Assembly: GCF_001752395.1 (NCBI RefSeq)
Contig: NZ_MKEK01000001.1
Span: forward strand, 589,243-653,242
Source of the DNA: Rheinheimera salexigens
Lineage (GTDB): Bacteria > Pseudomonadota > Gammaproteobacteria > Enterobacterales > Alteromonadaceae
Reading direction: 5' to 3'
DNA: 64,000 bases
Positions 53,068 through 62,365 of the stretch are shown here, piece after piece; position 1 is the stretch's first letter; the number at the start of each line of letters is the position of its first letter. The position numbers and the translations under genes were made by a program. A model generated the notes under the pieces. The model was not told where the DNA came from and made no database searches. It saw only the letters and a list, made by a program, of their open reading frames with translations.

Positions 53068-54474
53068 ATGAATAAGATATTACTAATGGTTCTCGCCAGT
53101 ATGCTGTTTGCGGGCTGCAGTGAGCCGACTACAACAGACAGTACTTCAACTGTTGCACAAGCTGAAGCCCAAGAAAAAAATAGTGACGTTACTCTAGACC
53201 AAGCCATTTCCGCAAGCGTTCCAGAAATTGGCGCAGAAAATAGTGCTTACAATATTGAACAAACCCAAGCTTTAGTATTGTTAAGTGGCCTACCAACTTT
53301 AGGGACTACAGATAGTATCGCCATTATTGAAATGGACCCTGATTCTGCCAAATTCGGCGATATTCTGTATGACTATCCTCTACCCAAACTAGATGCCCCT
53401 ATGCACCATCTGTATTACAGCCCTAATGGCCGTTTATATGCGACAGGGTTAGGCTCAGACTGCAGTTTGGCTGAAATTAATTTGGTTCGTAATGCCCAAG
53501 CAGAGCCGATGATTGATAAGTTTGAGTGCATTAATACTAATGGCCAAAATGTTGGTGAAGACATCATGTGGCACAGTGTAAATGGTGAGTTGTATATGTT
53601 TGTCACCTTTATGGGTGGTTCAGATTTAAGCCAAATTGATGCCGGTACCGTTGGTGTGTTTAACCCGCAAACGAATGAAATCATCAAAATTATTGAAGCT
53701 AGGCAATCCCAAGTGGCTGAAGGAAAACCGTATATAAAATTTCCGCATGGTATTTCAGCCTATGGCGATAGAATGGTGGTGACGTCATCTACCCACCCAG
53801 CCATTGCCACTGAAGTGGGTAATACGGTAACTATAATCGACTTAAACACTTTTGAACCGATTGAAACTATTGTGGTTGAAGACGCTAATCCAGTGGGCTT
53901 TCCTTCGTCTCCGGTTGAAGTGCTTTTTGTCCGTCCTAGTATTGTCGAAGGTGTAAAGCCGGCCGTTTTAGTTAACACCTTATTTGGCTTTGAAACCTGG
54001 AAAATACCTTATAATGAGCAAAGCAAAGTATTTGGTCCACCTGAAAAACTATACGATGGTGCCACAGAAGGCACTGCAGTACCGCTAGAGTTTTATGGTA
54101 ATGAAGATGAATTATTTATCAGTCATGGCATGCCGGGTGTCGTTAAGCGCTACGATCTAAAACAGTTACCTAATTTAGTTTCTTCTGGTGCAGATATTAA
54201 AGCTGAAAGCGGCGCTCATCATATGATTTTCTATAAAACCGCTACTGGCCGTAAGCTTATTGCGGTACAAAATAATCTGTTGAATTTAGGTGATGCTAAA
54301 GACGATGACCCTACCGATGTCGATTTTATCGCTAAACTAAACGACCACTCGTTAACTGTACATGATCTTGGTACCGGTGAGCGACTTGGTGAAATTAACT
54401 TTAAACAAAGGTATAAAAAAGGCATCGATAATATTGAAGCATTATTTGGTTCGGGCTTTACCCATCACCATTAA
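53068..54474 (+). CDS. beta-propeller lipoprotein, distantly SBP56/methanethiol-oxidase-like
   Basis: A 468-residue protein with a lipoprotein signal (lipobox FAGC, Cys17). The body reads as repeated beta-blades, e.g. IAIIEMDPDSAKFGD, NTVTIIDLNTFEPIE and NDHSLTVHDLGTG, as in YVTN-type propellers. The first blade with MDPDSAKFGD followed by APMHHLYYSPNG recalls the selenium-binding-protein/methanethiol-oxidase (SBP56) family, which has a DP-S-YG and an HH motif in that place; this likeness is weak and unverified. It ends in FTHHH. The start at 53068 has an AGAGA site seven bases upstream; an ATG at 53062 is the alternative. Its stop overlaps the start of the diheme gene (TAATG), so it is the first gene of that operon. 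Confidence 0.7.
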   Translation: MNKILLMVLASMLFAGCSEPTTTDSTSTVAQAEAQEKNSDVTLDQAISASVPEIGAENSAYNIEQTQALVLLSGLPTLGTTDSIAIIEMDPDSAKFGDILYDYPLPKLDAPMHHLYYSPNGRLYATGLGSDCSLAEINLVRNAQAEPMIDKFECINTNGQNVGEDIMWHSVNGELYMFVTFMGGSDLSQIDAGTVGVFNPQTNEIIKIIEARQSQVAEGKPYIKFPHGISAYGDRMVVTSSTHPAIATEVGNTVTIIDLNTFEPIETIVVEDANPVGFPSSPVEVLFVRPSIVEGVKPAVLVNTLFGFETWKIPYNEQSKVFGPPEKLYDGATEGTAVPLEFYGNEDELFISHGMPGVVKRYDLKQLPNLVSSGADIKAESGAHHMIFYKTATGRKLIAVQNNLLNLGDAKDDDPTDVDFIAKLNDHSLTVHDLGTGERLGEINFKQRYKKGIDNIEALFGSGFTHHH

Positions 54475-55664
54475 TGCTTATGAAAGCTATTACCCTAGTT
54501 GTCGCTATCCGCTTGGCAGTTATAGCCTTAGTTATAGCCATAGTTATAATTATAGTTATAGCGTCAACTAGTTACTATTTCAGTCACAAAAAACCGGTCA
54601 CCCATCTGGTCGAATTTACGGCCCCTTTTGTGTTTGGCCGGTTTATTGTGCCAGAAGATAACCCTTTAACCAAAGAGTCAGTTGAACTTGGCAGAAGACT
54701 TTTTTATGACCCAATCTTGTCTAGTAATAATCAAGTGTCTTGCGCAACCTGTCATAAGCAAGCCTTGGCTTTTACCGATGGTTTAAAAACCTCTATAGGT
54801 GTTTCTGGTACGCCGCTTTCGTTTAACGCTATGAGCTTAGTCAACTTAATGTGGGGACCAAAACACTTTTTTTGGGATGGCCGCTCGCCCTCGTTAGAAG
54901 ACCAAGCACTGCATCCAATTGAACATATAGATGAAATGGCGCGGGATATTGATCAGTTAGTCGTTGAGTTAAATAAAGATAAAACCTACAAAAAGCTATT
55001 TAAGCAGGCCTATGGCAGCGTAACGGCTCAAGGCATAGTTAAAGCATTGGCCAACTTTCAGCGTACGCTGATTTCGGCAAATTCACGCTATGACCAATAT
55101 TTACGCGGTGAAATTACGCTTTCACCTCAAGAAGAACAAGGTCGTAAGCTGTTTATGGCCCATCCGGATACTAAAGTGACTTTACGTGGCGGCAATTGTA
55201 TTGATTGCCATAGTCAATTTCTAACCAGCGGTTTTGCTACCGCGTTTGATGGCTTTAGTAATAATGGCTTAGATAATGATCAAGCATTGCAAGCCGGTTT
55301 ATTTACTCTGACCAACAATGAAGCGCATCGCGGGTTATTTAAAGCCCCAACACTGCGTAATATTGCGGTAACTGCACCCTATATGCATGATGGTCGCTTT
55401 GCTACTTTAGAGCAGGTTTTAGCGCACTATAATGGCGGCATTAAGCGCAGTAAAACCTTAAGTCCATTAATTATAGAAGCGGATAATATCCCTAAGACGC
55501 AAAACGATCACATCAGTTTAAATCTTAATGAACAGGAAATAGTAGCCATCATCGCTTTTTTACATACGCTAACAGATGAAGAGTTTTTAGCGAATAGTGC
55601 ATTTGCCAATCCCTTTTTGGAGCAGAGTTTGGAACGGAACTTGGAGAAAAGTCGCCATGACTAA
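54474..55664 (+). CDS. diheme c-type peroxidase/MauG family protein, MbnH-like
   Basis: A 396-residue periplasm-facing diheme protein with an N-terminal membrane anchor (about residues 10-35). Two haem c sites are present: CATCH (90-94) and CIDCH (242-246), with NQVSCATCHKQALAFTDG and the family TAPYMHDGRFATLEQVL (Met304-His305) near the second haem's ligand region. The family includes bacterial cytochrome c peroxidases, MauG and MbnH; MbnH oxidises a Trp of its partner MbnP to kynurenine to build a copper site. The MbnP-like gene overlaps its 3' end by eight bases, which supports MbnH over plain peroxidase. Export and haem attachment by the Ccm system are expected. Confidence 0.9.
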   Translation: MLMKAITLVVAIRLAVIALVIAIVIIIVIASTSYYFSHKKPVTHLVEFTAPFVFGRFIVPEDNPLTKESVELGRRLFYDPILSSNNQVSCATCHKQALAFTDGLKTSIGVSGTPLSFNAMSLVNLMWGPKHFFWDGRSPSLEDQALHPIEHIDEMARDIDQLVVELNKDKTYKKLFKQAYGSVTAQGIVKALANFQRTLISANSRYDQYLRGEITLSPQEEQGRKLFMAHPDTKVTLRGGNCIDCHSQFLTSGFATAFDGFSNNGLDNDQALQAGLFTLTNNEAHRGLFKAPTLRNIAVTAPYMHDGRFATLEQVLAHYNGGIKRSKTLSPLIIEADNIPKTQNDHISLNLNEQEIVAIIAFLHTLTDEEFLANSAFANPFLEQSLERNLEKSRHD

Positions 55665-56400
55665 ACCTAATAAACTTACCCTTGTTTATGCCAGTTTAAC
55701 GCTAGCGATTGTTGCTGTAGTCATAGTGGTAGCAACGCTTTGGCAGCAGGCTAAACCGCAAGACTTAAAATTACGCTTTCATCCTTATGTTGGTGAACAA
55801 CCCTTAGTATTGCATGACCAAAGTTATAACAATCCGGGCGGTGAAGGGCAGTTTTCCATCAGAGATTTTCAATTGTTTATCAGTAATATCGTTTTGGATT
55901 ATCCAGCGAGCCGTTTTAATGAGCTAGAAAGTTATCATTTGGTTAGGTTTGACGGCAATACCAGCTTTGGTCAAATTGTTGTGCCGCAAATTAAGCTGCA
56001 AAAGCTAAGACAGGTGTTGTTTGGCATTGGCATTGATGCAAAAGCTAATGGCAGCTTAATTATTGCCGGTGATTTAGACCCTAATAGTAGAATGGCTTGG
56101 AACTGGCAAGTGGGTTATAAATTCTTGTTGTTGGAAGGTACGATTACCTTGGAAAATGAACAGCTGCCTTTGGTATACCATATTGGCTTTGACCAAAGTT
56201 ATACCGTGCTTAATTTCGATATATCCAATAATAACGTAGACGATAATGGTGTTATTAACTTCAAAATAGACTTACTGCGTTTATTTGAACAAGATGGCAT
56301 TAATTATATCGATATGGCTAAGATGAATAACGTTAAATTTGCCCCAGACGATGTGCAGCTAATCGCCAACAGCTTTGATAAATTTATCAGGCTAATGTAA
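55657..56400 (+). CDS. MbnP-like copper-binding protein
   Basis: A 247-residue protein with one N-terminal hydrophobic segment (about residues 8-29) and a beta-rich exported domain. The family signature of MbnP-like proteins is clear: FGIGIDAKANG, then DPNSRMAWNWQVGYKFLLLEG with Trp148 and Trp150, and VYHIGF with His175. In characterised MbnP a Trp is changed to kynurenine by MbnH and helps bind copper; Trp148 or Trp150 are candidates here. I chose the ATG at 55657 (GGAG ten bases before); the longer frame from 55597 overlaps the diheme gene by 68 bases and hides the membrane segment. It differs from soluble MbnP in being probably membrane-anchored. Confidence 0.87.
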   Translation: MTKPNKLTLVYASLTLAIVAVVIVVATLWQQAKPQDLKLRFHPYVGEQPLVLHDQSYNNPGGEGQFSIRDFQLFISNIVLDYPASRFNELESYHLVRFDGNTSFGQIVVPQIKLQKLRQVLFGIGIDAKANGSLIIAGDLDPNSRMAWNWQVGYKFLLLEGTITLENEQLPLVYHIGFDQSYTVLNFDISNNNVDDNGVINFKIDLLRLFEQDGINYIDMAKMNNVKFAPDDVQLIANSFDKFIRLM

Positions 56401-56508
56401 TTTCATATGGGGCAATTTTATTTGTCGCAATTTGCATAACAGAGACTGCAGCCTTAAAGTGGATCCAAGTCGCAGCAATTACCAAACCCAGAGCAGAGAT
56501 AATAGCTA

Positions 56509-57027
56509 ATGAACCGACGTAAATTACTCCAGTATGCCATTGTTGCCCCTGTTGCAGCTTTAGTGGGTGGCAAGGTGGTGGCGATGGCACGGCATTATCC
56601 ATTGGATGAGTTACTGCAACGGCTAAAACGATTTCCGCCAGAGAGATTAAGCAGTAATGGCGAGTGGAATGTTAGTATGGTGCTGCAACATTTAGCGCAA
56701 AGTGTGCGTTACTCGCGACTTGGCTATCCGCAGGATAGATCTGCATTGTTTCAATTCACGGTGGGAAGCGTGGCCCTTAATGCTTTTGCTGCCACAGGTA
56801 GTATGCATCATGCCCTTAATGAACCCATTCCAGAAGCACCGAGCTTAGTTAGCCGAGTACCTAATGATGTTGCACTAGCCGAGTTAGTACAAGAACTAGA
56901 AATATTTATCGATTGGCAAGGCGAATTAGCGCCGCATTTTGCTTATGGTAATTTAACTAAGCAGCAATATTACACTGCCCATTATCTACATATTCAAAAT
57001 CATCTCACTGAAATTAGCCTCAGTTGA
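56509..57027 (+). CDS. Tat-exported DUF1569 protein
   Basis: A 172-residue protein with a twin-arginine signal (MNRRKLLQYAIVAPVAALVGG) followed by a DUF1569 domain, a DinB-like four-helix fold in which family members keep His residues that could bind metal (visible: His77 region VLQHLAQS, HALNEPIPEAP, and HYLHIQNHL near the C-terminus). Tat export suggests a folded or cofactor-bearing protein. It lies 108 nt after the MbnP-like gene on the same strand and is probably part of that operon. The biochemical function is unknown. Confidence 0.8.
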   Translation: MNRRKLLQYAIVAPVAALVGGKVVAMARHYPLDELLQRLKRFPPERLSSNGEWNVSMVLQHLAQSVRYSRLGYPQDRSALFQFTVGSVALNAFAATGSMHHALNEPIPEAPSLVSRVPNDVALAELVQELEIFIDWQGELAPHFAYGNLTKQQYYTAHYLHIQNHLTEISLS

Positions 57028-57199
57028 TTTCAGCAGATATTAGTATTTATCAACAATTTCACTTTCTAATCTATGTTTTTGATATTATCTAAGTGCATAG
57101 TTGCTAAGCAATTAAATAACGAAGTTGCACTCGCGATGGCTACTTATTGTTTATACATAAATAATGAAATCGAGCTAAGCACTAGTGTTGGAGACTATT

Positions 57200-57616
57200 A
57201 TGTATCAAGGAAGTTGTTTGTGTGGCCGAGTAACGTTAACTGTGCAAGGTGGCATTAGCGATATTATCCATTGTCATTGTTCTAAATGCAGAAAAAGTAG
57301 TGGTACAGCGTATGCAACTAATGGCTTTGTAGCCACTAAAGAGTTAGTAATTAACACCGGCCAAGAGCTAATTAATAGTTATGAAACTGCACCGGGTAAA
57401 AAGCGTCACTTCTGTAAAGTATGTGCTGGACCGATCTATAGTAGCAACGCACAGGCAGCCGATAAATTACGTTTACGGCTGGGTATTTTAGATTCCGATA
57501 TTGTTGAAAGACCCATGTCGCATAACTTTGTTTCTTCAAGTGCTAACTGGGATGACATAGCGGCAGACTTACCGCGGTATGATGGCCATGAGCCCAGCCG
57601 GTGTGCTAACAAATAA
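57200..57616 (+). CDS. GFA-family (glutathione-dependent formaldehyde-activating-like) zinc protein
   Basis: A 138-residue Mss4/GFA-like fold protein. The cysteine pattern is complete: CLCGRV at the N-terminus, HCHCSKCRKSSG, and FCKVCAGPIYSS. These bind two zinc ions in the founding enzyme Gfa. Most small members have no demonstrated formaldehyde role. The ATG at 57200 has GGAG seven bases before it; the GTG at 57185 lacks a site. It is monocistronic and convergent with the DUF421 gene. Confidence 0.9.
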   Translation: MYQGSCLCGRVTLTVQGGISDIIHCHCSKCRKSSGTAYATNGFVATKELVINTGQELINSYETAPGKKRHFCKVCAGPIYSSNAQAADKLRLRLGILDSDIVERPMSHNFVSSSANWDDIAADLPRYDGHEPSRCANK

Positions 57617-57673
57617 GCCCCTTTAATAAGGTAGTGGCTGATAGGGTGAAATCCTTATCAGTCTTATGCTTAA

Positions 57674-58249
57674 TTATGACCGTAACTGAATTTTTTGAAT
57701 GCCCTGTAGTATTTCTGCTGAACATAGCTCGGGATGTTTATTACCATTTTCATCATTATTTTTATCAGTATTTCTATTACTATGTAAAACCGATATATCT
57801 CCCGTCGTTTCTAGTACCACTGCGTGCACTTGTGAAAAATTCAACACATTAGCTTCACGTAACTTTGCTACAAGATCATCTTTTGCGACCCGTGTTTTTA
57901 TTAATGCAGCTTCTAAAATAATGCCGTTTTGCATTAACAACACCGGTTTGTTTTGTACCAGACTCTCGAACGTAGCTGAATATTTACGTATTCGAGCAGT
58001 TATGTATTGCACTACAAATAACATTGCCATTGCTGTAAGGGTTTGGCTAAAGCCTATCCAGGTTGTTGACTGACTTGAGCTAGCTAACAGCGAGCCTATG
58101 GCTACTGTCATTACAAAATCGAAGTTAGTCATTTTCGAGAATGAGCGTAAGCCATTAATACGCACTAAAACGACGACCCAAAACATGGCAATAGTTGTTA
58201 AAACCATACCTCGAAGCAACATGTCAAAAATGGGATTAGTTGCAAACAT
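57674..58249 (-). CDS. DUF421 (YetF-like) membrane protein
   Basis: A 191-residue protein with three membrane helices (about residues 7-27, 43-60 and 66-84) and a soluble C-terminal DUF421 domain (QNKPVLLMQNGIILEAALIKTRVAKDDLVAKLREANV). The C-terminal tail is Asn/Asp-rich (NTDKNNDENGNK). YetF-family proteins have no settled role. AAGGAG seven bases before the ATG is an ideal ribosome site. Confidence 0.9.
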   Translation of the reverse strand: MFATNPIFDMLLRGMVLTTIAMFWVVVLVRINGLRSFSKMTNFDFVMTVAIGSLLASSSQSTTWIGFSQTLTAMAMLFVVQYITARIRKYSATFESLVQNKPVLLMQNGIILEAALIKTRVAKDDLVAKLREANVLNFSQVHAVVLETTGDISVLHSNRNTDKNNDENGNKHPELCSAEILQGIQKIQLRS

Positions 58250-58608
58250 AAATATTCTCCTTTTAACCGTTTATCAACGAGCCTATTTTAAAAAGCTTAG
58301 GTTACTAGCAAGTTTTACACCGTATAAATAGCAGTATTTTTTTAATTAGGCTTTGTAGATTAAGCACGTAAATTTGCATTCTCACCTAGTATTGGATTGT
58401 AAGCTTTACTTACGACCTAAGAAAAACTGACTGCATTAAGCAGTGTTCGGGTTAGCGTTATTGGCAGAAACGTATCCCACGATATTGCGAGGTTACTAAC
58501 AGCGTAGTGATACTATGAAAATAAGTATCAATAATGCTAACTGTCGAAATTTCAAACTAGGCACAACAAATGCTTATTGCTAGCTAAGTTTATGCTTAGG
58601 GTGCTGAT
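58250..58608. other. divergent intergenic region between DUF421 and FAD-protein genes
   Basis: About 360 non-coding bases. It must carry promoters for both divergent genes. It is A/T-rich; I see no ORF, RNA gene or repeat that I can support. Confidence 0.4.
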
Positions 58609-60306
58609 ATGGTAGAAATGAAAATAGCGCTAGTCGGCGGTGGGCCAAGCGCATTATTTATGGTTAAGAAATTGATAGCGGCTGATTTAGGCCCTATTAG
58701 CATTGATGTTTTTGAAAGCGCAACAGCGCTTGGTAAGGGCATGCCTTATAGTCATAAAGGGGCGCTTAATGATCATATTAGCAACGTGTCGTCAGACGAA
58801 CTGCCGCCTTTAGTTGATACTCTTGAATCGTGGCTAAAACAACAAGATCCAGCCATGCTTACGCCGTTTCATATTGATGGCAGTCAATTTCACGCTAAAG
58901 TGGTGGTGCCCAGACTATTGCTCGGTAGTTATTTAGAAGATCAATTTCATCAGCTTATAGCACAAGGACAGAGACTAGGTATTAGGTTTACAATACATTT
59001 AAATTCTACAGTCTGTGATATTGAGCAAAGCGCTACGTATTCTATTATTGTTAACTCCAATAGATATGACGGCTTTGATAAGGTGATTATCTGCACAGGT
59101 CACTTATGGCCGAAACAACAAGAAGCTGAGGTTGCCGGCTATTTCAACTCGCCGTATCCACCGCACAAGTTAAATAAAATATTTAACCATCCTGTTGCGC
59201 TTAAAGGCAGCTCTTTAACCGCAGTTGATGCCATTAGAACCCTTAGCAAAGCTAATGGACACTTTTTACTGCAAGATAAGCGTTTGATTTATCAGGTTGC
59301 GGCTAACTCAACAGATTTTAAAATAGTCATGTTTAGCTTAGATGGGTTATTACCTAGTGTGCGCTATCATGTTGACGATACGCTGCTGTCATCTGAACAT
59401 ATGTTAACTGATCAGCAGCTAGTAAGGCATAAACATGCTAATGCCGGTTTTGTGTCTTTAGATTTTTTGTTTGAGCAAAATTTCAAACAAATAATTAAGC
59501 ATATAGATCCTAATTTCTACCAAACAATAGCGGGTAAAAACCTAGAGAGTTTTGCTAATTGGCTACTTGAATCAAGAAAAGCCTTTGAGCCTTTTAACTT
59601 ACTGACAATCGAATATATTCAAGCAGAACAATCGATACAAACTAAACAGAGCATCCATTGGAAAAAGCTGTTTTCCCTTCTCAGCTTCAGTATTAATCAT
59701 CCAGCTAAATATCTATCTGCTGAAGATATGTTAAGACTGCAACAGATATTACAGCCGCTAATCGCCATTATTATTGCCGACATACCGCAATCTTCAGCAG
59801 AGCAGTTACTCGCCCTCCATAACTGTGGCAAACTGGACATCATTGCCGTTGATACAACCAGTCAAATTAAGATTAAAAACGATCATGAATTTTACTATGT
59901 ATTTAAAGACAGTAATCAATGTGAACAAGTACATGAATTTAAAACCTTTATAGACTGTACCGGGCAAAAGCCTTTTGCAATGAGTGAATTTCCTTTTAAA
60001 TCATTGTTTATTAATAAGCAGACTCAAGCAGCGAGAGTTAAATTTAAACATCCTTATTATGCAGCAGCTTTAGTTCAGAGTGGTGCAAAAGATATATCGT
60101 TAGCCGTAGATGCTGACTATTATCTAAATTTACCCGGTTTTGCTATTAACGATGATTACCAGTTTGTATATGCCGATGGGTCGGTATGTAACAGCTGTTT
60201 TATGATGGCGGTACCGTTTATTAGTGGCTTTAATCCGGATTATTCAGGTTTTGACTTTTGCGATCAGGTGTCGTCAATTATTGTCGAAAAATTAAAGCAA
60301 AGTTGA
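58609..60306 (+). CDS. FAD/NAD(P)-binding protein (NAD_binding_9-type)
   Basis: A 565-residue flavoprotein with an N-terminal dinucleotide fold (KIALVGGGPSALFMVKKL) and the ALNDHISNVSSDELP stretch of the NAD_binding_9 (HcgN-like) family. A second conserved motif, FIDCTGQKP, lies in the C-terminal half (near residue 450). Members are oxidoreductases of unknown substrate, sometimes next to alkyl or aromatic degradation or siderophore genes; none is next to it here. Start ATG 58609 has AGGG eight bases before it; an ATG at 58618 is an alternative. Monocistronic. Confidence 0.82.
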   Translation: MVEMKIALVGGGPSALFMVKKLIAADLGPISIDVFESATALGKGMPYSHKGALNDHISNVSSDELPPLVDTLESWLKQQDPAMLTPFHIDGSQFHAKVVVPRLLLGSYLEDQFHQLIAQGQRLGIRFTIHLNSTVCDIEQSATYSIIVNSNRYDGFDKVIICTGHLWPKQQEAEVAGYFNSPYPPHKLNKIFNHPVALKGSSLTAVDAIRTLSKANGHFLLQDKRLIYQVAANSTDFKIVMFSLDGLLPSVRYHVDDTLLSSEHMLTDQQLVRHKHANAGFVSLDFLFEQNFKQIIKHIDPNFYQTIAGKNLESFANWLLESRKAFEPFNLLTIEYIQAEQSIQTKQSIHWKKLFSLLSFSINHPAKYLSAEDMLRLQQILQPLIAIIIADIPQSSAEQLLALHNCGKLDIIAVDTTSQIKIKNDHEFYYVFKDSNQCEQVHEFKTFIDCTGQKPFAMSEFPFKSLFINKQTQAARVKFKHPYYAAALVQSGAKDISLAVDADYYLNLPGFAINDDYQFVYADGSVCNSCFMMAVPFISGFNPDYSGFDFCDQVSSIIVEKLKQS

Positions 60307-60496
60307 TAAATACTTCAACCTATCTAGGTGACTTAGCTTAAGCTAATTTTTCAGTTGAAATAGACTGTTACAGTTCAAATGCTGCAAATAAAGTACATTG
60401 TGTAATTATAGGTACTGGTTTATTAATAAGCGCTTGGTGATAAGACTATAAGCTTTAATTTGTTTGCTGGCGCGCTGCTAAAAAAGGGCTATAAAG

Positions 60497-60679
60497 TTGC
60501 AAAAAGTTATCGAATTTAAAAAGACTAACTTTTGGTCTAGTACGGTAGATATTAAGCTGCTCAATGAAAAAATTGCGTCGCTAAACCAAGATGGTTGGGT
60601 TGTGAAATCAATCACTTCTAACATGTCAGTATTTGGCAGTATGATTTCATATACATTATTATTAGAGTTAAATGAATAA
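60497..60679 (+). CDS. small DUF4177-like protein
   Basis: A 60-residue protein, MQKVIEFKKT at its N-terminus, with LNEKIASLNQDGWVVKSIT in the middle; the last part resembles the L-x-x-GWE-type core of DUF4177 proteins of unknown function. The start is TTG at 60497, with AAAAAGGG eight bases before it. It is short, and both the alternative start codon and lack of homology search keep the call modest; codon use and the typical core favour a real gene. It sits between the FAD protein and the leucyl aminopeptidase terminator. Confidence 0.55.
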   Translation: MQKVIEFKKTNFWSSTVDIKLLNEKIASLNQDGWVVKSITSNMSVFGSMISYTLLLELNE

Positions 60680-60681
60680 AA

Positions 60682-60713
60682 AAAGTCCAAGCTGAAATAA
60701 CAGCTTGGGCTTT
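60682..60713 (-). terminator. terminator of the leucyl aminopeptidase gene
   Basis: A 13-pair stem (AAAGTCCAAGCTG / CAGCTTGGGCTTT, one T-G pair) with six-base loop. On the minus strand it is followed by a T-run, so it mainly ends the aminopeptidase transcript 24 nt after its stop, and can also act on the small gene on the plus strand. Confidence 0.88.
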
Positions 60714-60737
60714 ATAATTACGGGTTTACGCGAGTAA

Positions 60738-62108
60738 CTACTTATCAAAGCGTTGTTGTAAGTATTCAAACACGGCGCGAATACCAAAGGCTTCACCACC
60801 AACGGGCCGGCCAGGTAGGGCGCGGTTGTTCCAAGCCATAATATCGAAGTGACTCCAGCTGATATTGCTATCAACAAAAGCTTCTAAGTATAAAGCGGCA
60901 GTGATAGCGCCACCAAACGGTGTTTTGCCACAGTTGGCTAAGTCTGCAATATCGCTACCAGTTTGGTCGAAGTAAGGCTTATGCAACGGCATGCGCCACA
61001 CCGGATCTTCAACTTTTAAACCCGCTGCGGTTATGTCGGCAGCTACTTTATCGTCATTGCTAAAAAAACCTGGTAATTCAGTACCTAACGCGACACGCAT
61101 GGCGCCGGTTAAGGTGGCAAAGTCGATAATTAAGTCTGGCTTGTCATCACTAGCCTCGGCTAAGGCATCACATAATACTAAACGGCCTTCGGCGTCGGTG
61201 TTATCAATTTCAACGGTTAAGCCTTTGCGGGTAGTAATCACATCGCCGGGGCGAAAGGCGTTGGCCGATACGGCATTTTCAACCGCGGGTACTAATACCC
61301 GTAAGCGAACCGGTAAATTAGTGGCCATAATTTGGTGGGCTAAACCGATAACATGGGCTGCGCCGCCCATATCTTTTTTCATTAAGCGCATGCCAGCGCC
61401 GGGTTTAAGATCTAAACCGCCAGAATCAAAACAGACACCTTTACCTACCAGCGTCACTTTAGGCGCGTTTTCATCACCCCAAGTTAAATCGATAAGGCGC
61501 GGTAAATTCTCGCTGGCGCGACCGACCATATGGATGGTTGGATAATTCTGTTCCAGCAGTTCATCACCAATGATCTGAGTCACTTTAGCGCCAAACTCAT
61601 CGGCTAACGCTTGCATGGTGTCGCCTAAATGTTGCGGCATCATATCGGCTGCAGGGGTATTCACTAAATCGCGTACAATAGTGACTGAGCGTACTAACTG
61701 CAAAGTGCTGGCGACTAATTCAGGGTTATCAATAACTAACTGTGGGTATTGCTTAGTGTTTTTCTTATAGCGGTCGAATTTGTAAGCGCCTAGCGCCCAA
61801 CTAAAAGCCGCCACCTGACACTGGGCGTCGCTGGCCTTAAGTAAGTATTGATTGGCAGGTAATTGGTTAACGATATCGCCACAAACCCAATAAGCATCAG
61901 GAGTATCGCTAACATAAATCACTTGGCCAATTTGGCCGTCGTTATTAGGGATAACACTTAAGCCTTTGCCTGGGAAATGGGTGGCTTTAAGCCAATTCTG
62001 CTGAGCGGTAGGCTGTTGCTCGTGCCATTTTGTATAGTCTTGAGTGGCAATTATGGCAAGAGGTATACCGGTAGAGCCGGAAACGAGTAATGGAGTTTTT
62101 GCATTCAT
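60738..62108 (-). CDS. leucyl aminopeptidase family protein (M17)
   Basis: A 456-residue M17 cytoplasmic aminopeptidase that cuts N-terminal residues from peptides using two metal ions. Metal and active-site motifs: VGKGVCFDSGGLDLKPGAGM, MKKDMGGAAHVIG and the M17 signature NTDAEGRLVLCDAL. The length is near PepB/PepA-type enzymes, without PepA's DNA-binding N-domain of longer size. Divergent from the PGAP1-like gene. Monocistronic with its own terminator. Confidence 0.95.
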   Translation of the reverse strand: MNAKTPLLVSGSTGIPLAIIATQDYTKWHEQQPTAQQNWLKATHFPGKGLSVIPNNDGQIGQVIYVSDTPDAYWVCGDIVNQLPANQYLLKASDAQCQVAAFSWALGAYKFDRYKKNTKQYPQLVIDNPELVASTLQLVRSVTIVRDLVNTPAADMMPQHLGDTMQALADEFGAKVTQIIGDELLEQNYPTIHMVGRASENLPRLIDLTWGDENAPKVTLVGKGVCFDSGGLDLKPGAGMRLMKKDMGGAAHVIGLAHQIMATNLPVRLRVLVPAVENAVSANAFRPGDVITTRKGLTVEIDNTDAEGRLVLCDALAEASDDKPDLIIDFATLTGAMRVALGTELPGFFSNDDKVAADITAAGLKVEDPVWRMPLHKPYFDQTGSDIADLANCGKTPFGGAITAALYLEAFVDSNISWSHFDIMAWNNRALPGRPVGGEAFGIRAVFEYLQQRFDK

Positions 62109-62365
62109 TAAAAAATCTTAGTTGAGATGAAAATTAACTAAGGTTAGCACGGCGCGAGCATAAGATGAATCTAGTGGCTTGAAAATCACTATGCTAAGTC
62201 ATGGTGTGCTTTTAGGCAGTAAATGAATTCGTCTGCACAGAATTGGACTATAATTCTAACTCCACCAAAGCAGTTAACGGTGATCACAGTTATCAATGTG
62301 GCTTAACTACTTTAGTCGGTAAGTTTACAACAAAGCGTTGTGGCAAATCCGGCGGGGGATGTGTA

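Noticed and set aside
57073..57258. 61-codon open frame between the DUF1569 and GFA-family genes
   Set aside because: Overlaps the GFA start in another frame and shows no domain, signal or good ribosome site.
57636..57661. Hairpin between the GFA and DUF421 genes as a terminator
   Set aside because: Stem has a bulge and no proper T-run; too weak to list.
60991..61545. 184-codon open frame on the plus strand inside the leucyl aminopeptidase gene
   Set aside because: Fully antisense to a clear M17 gene; composition reflects its third-codon positions.
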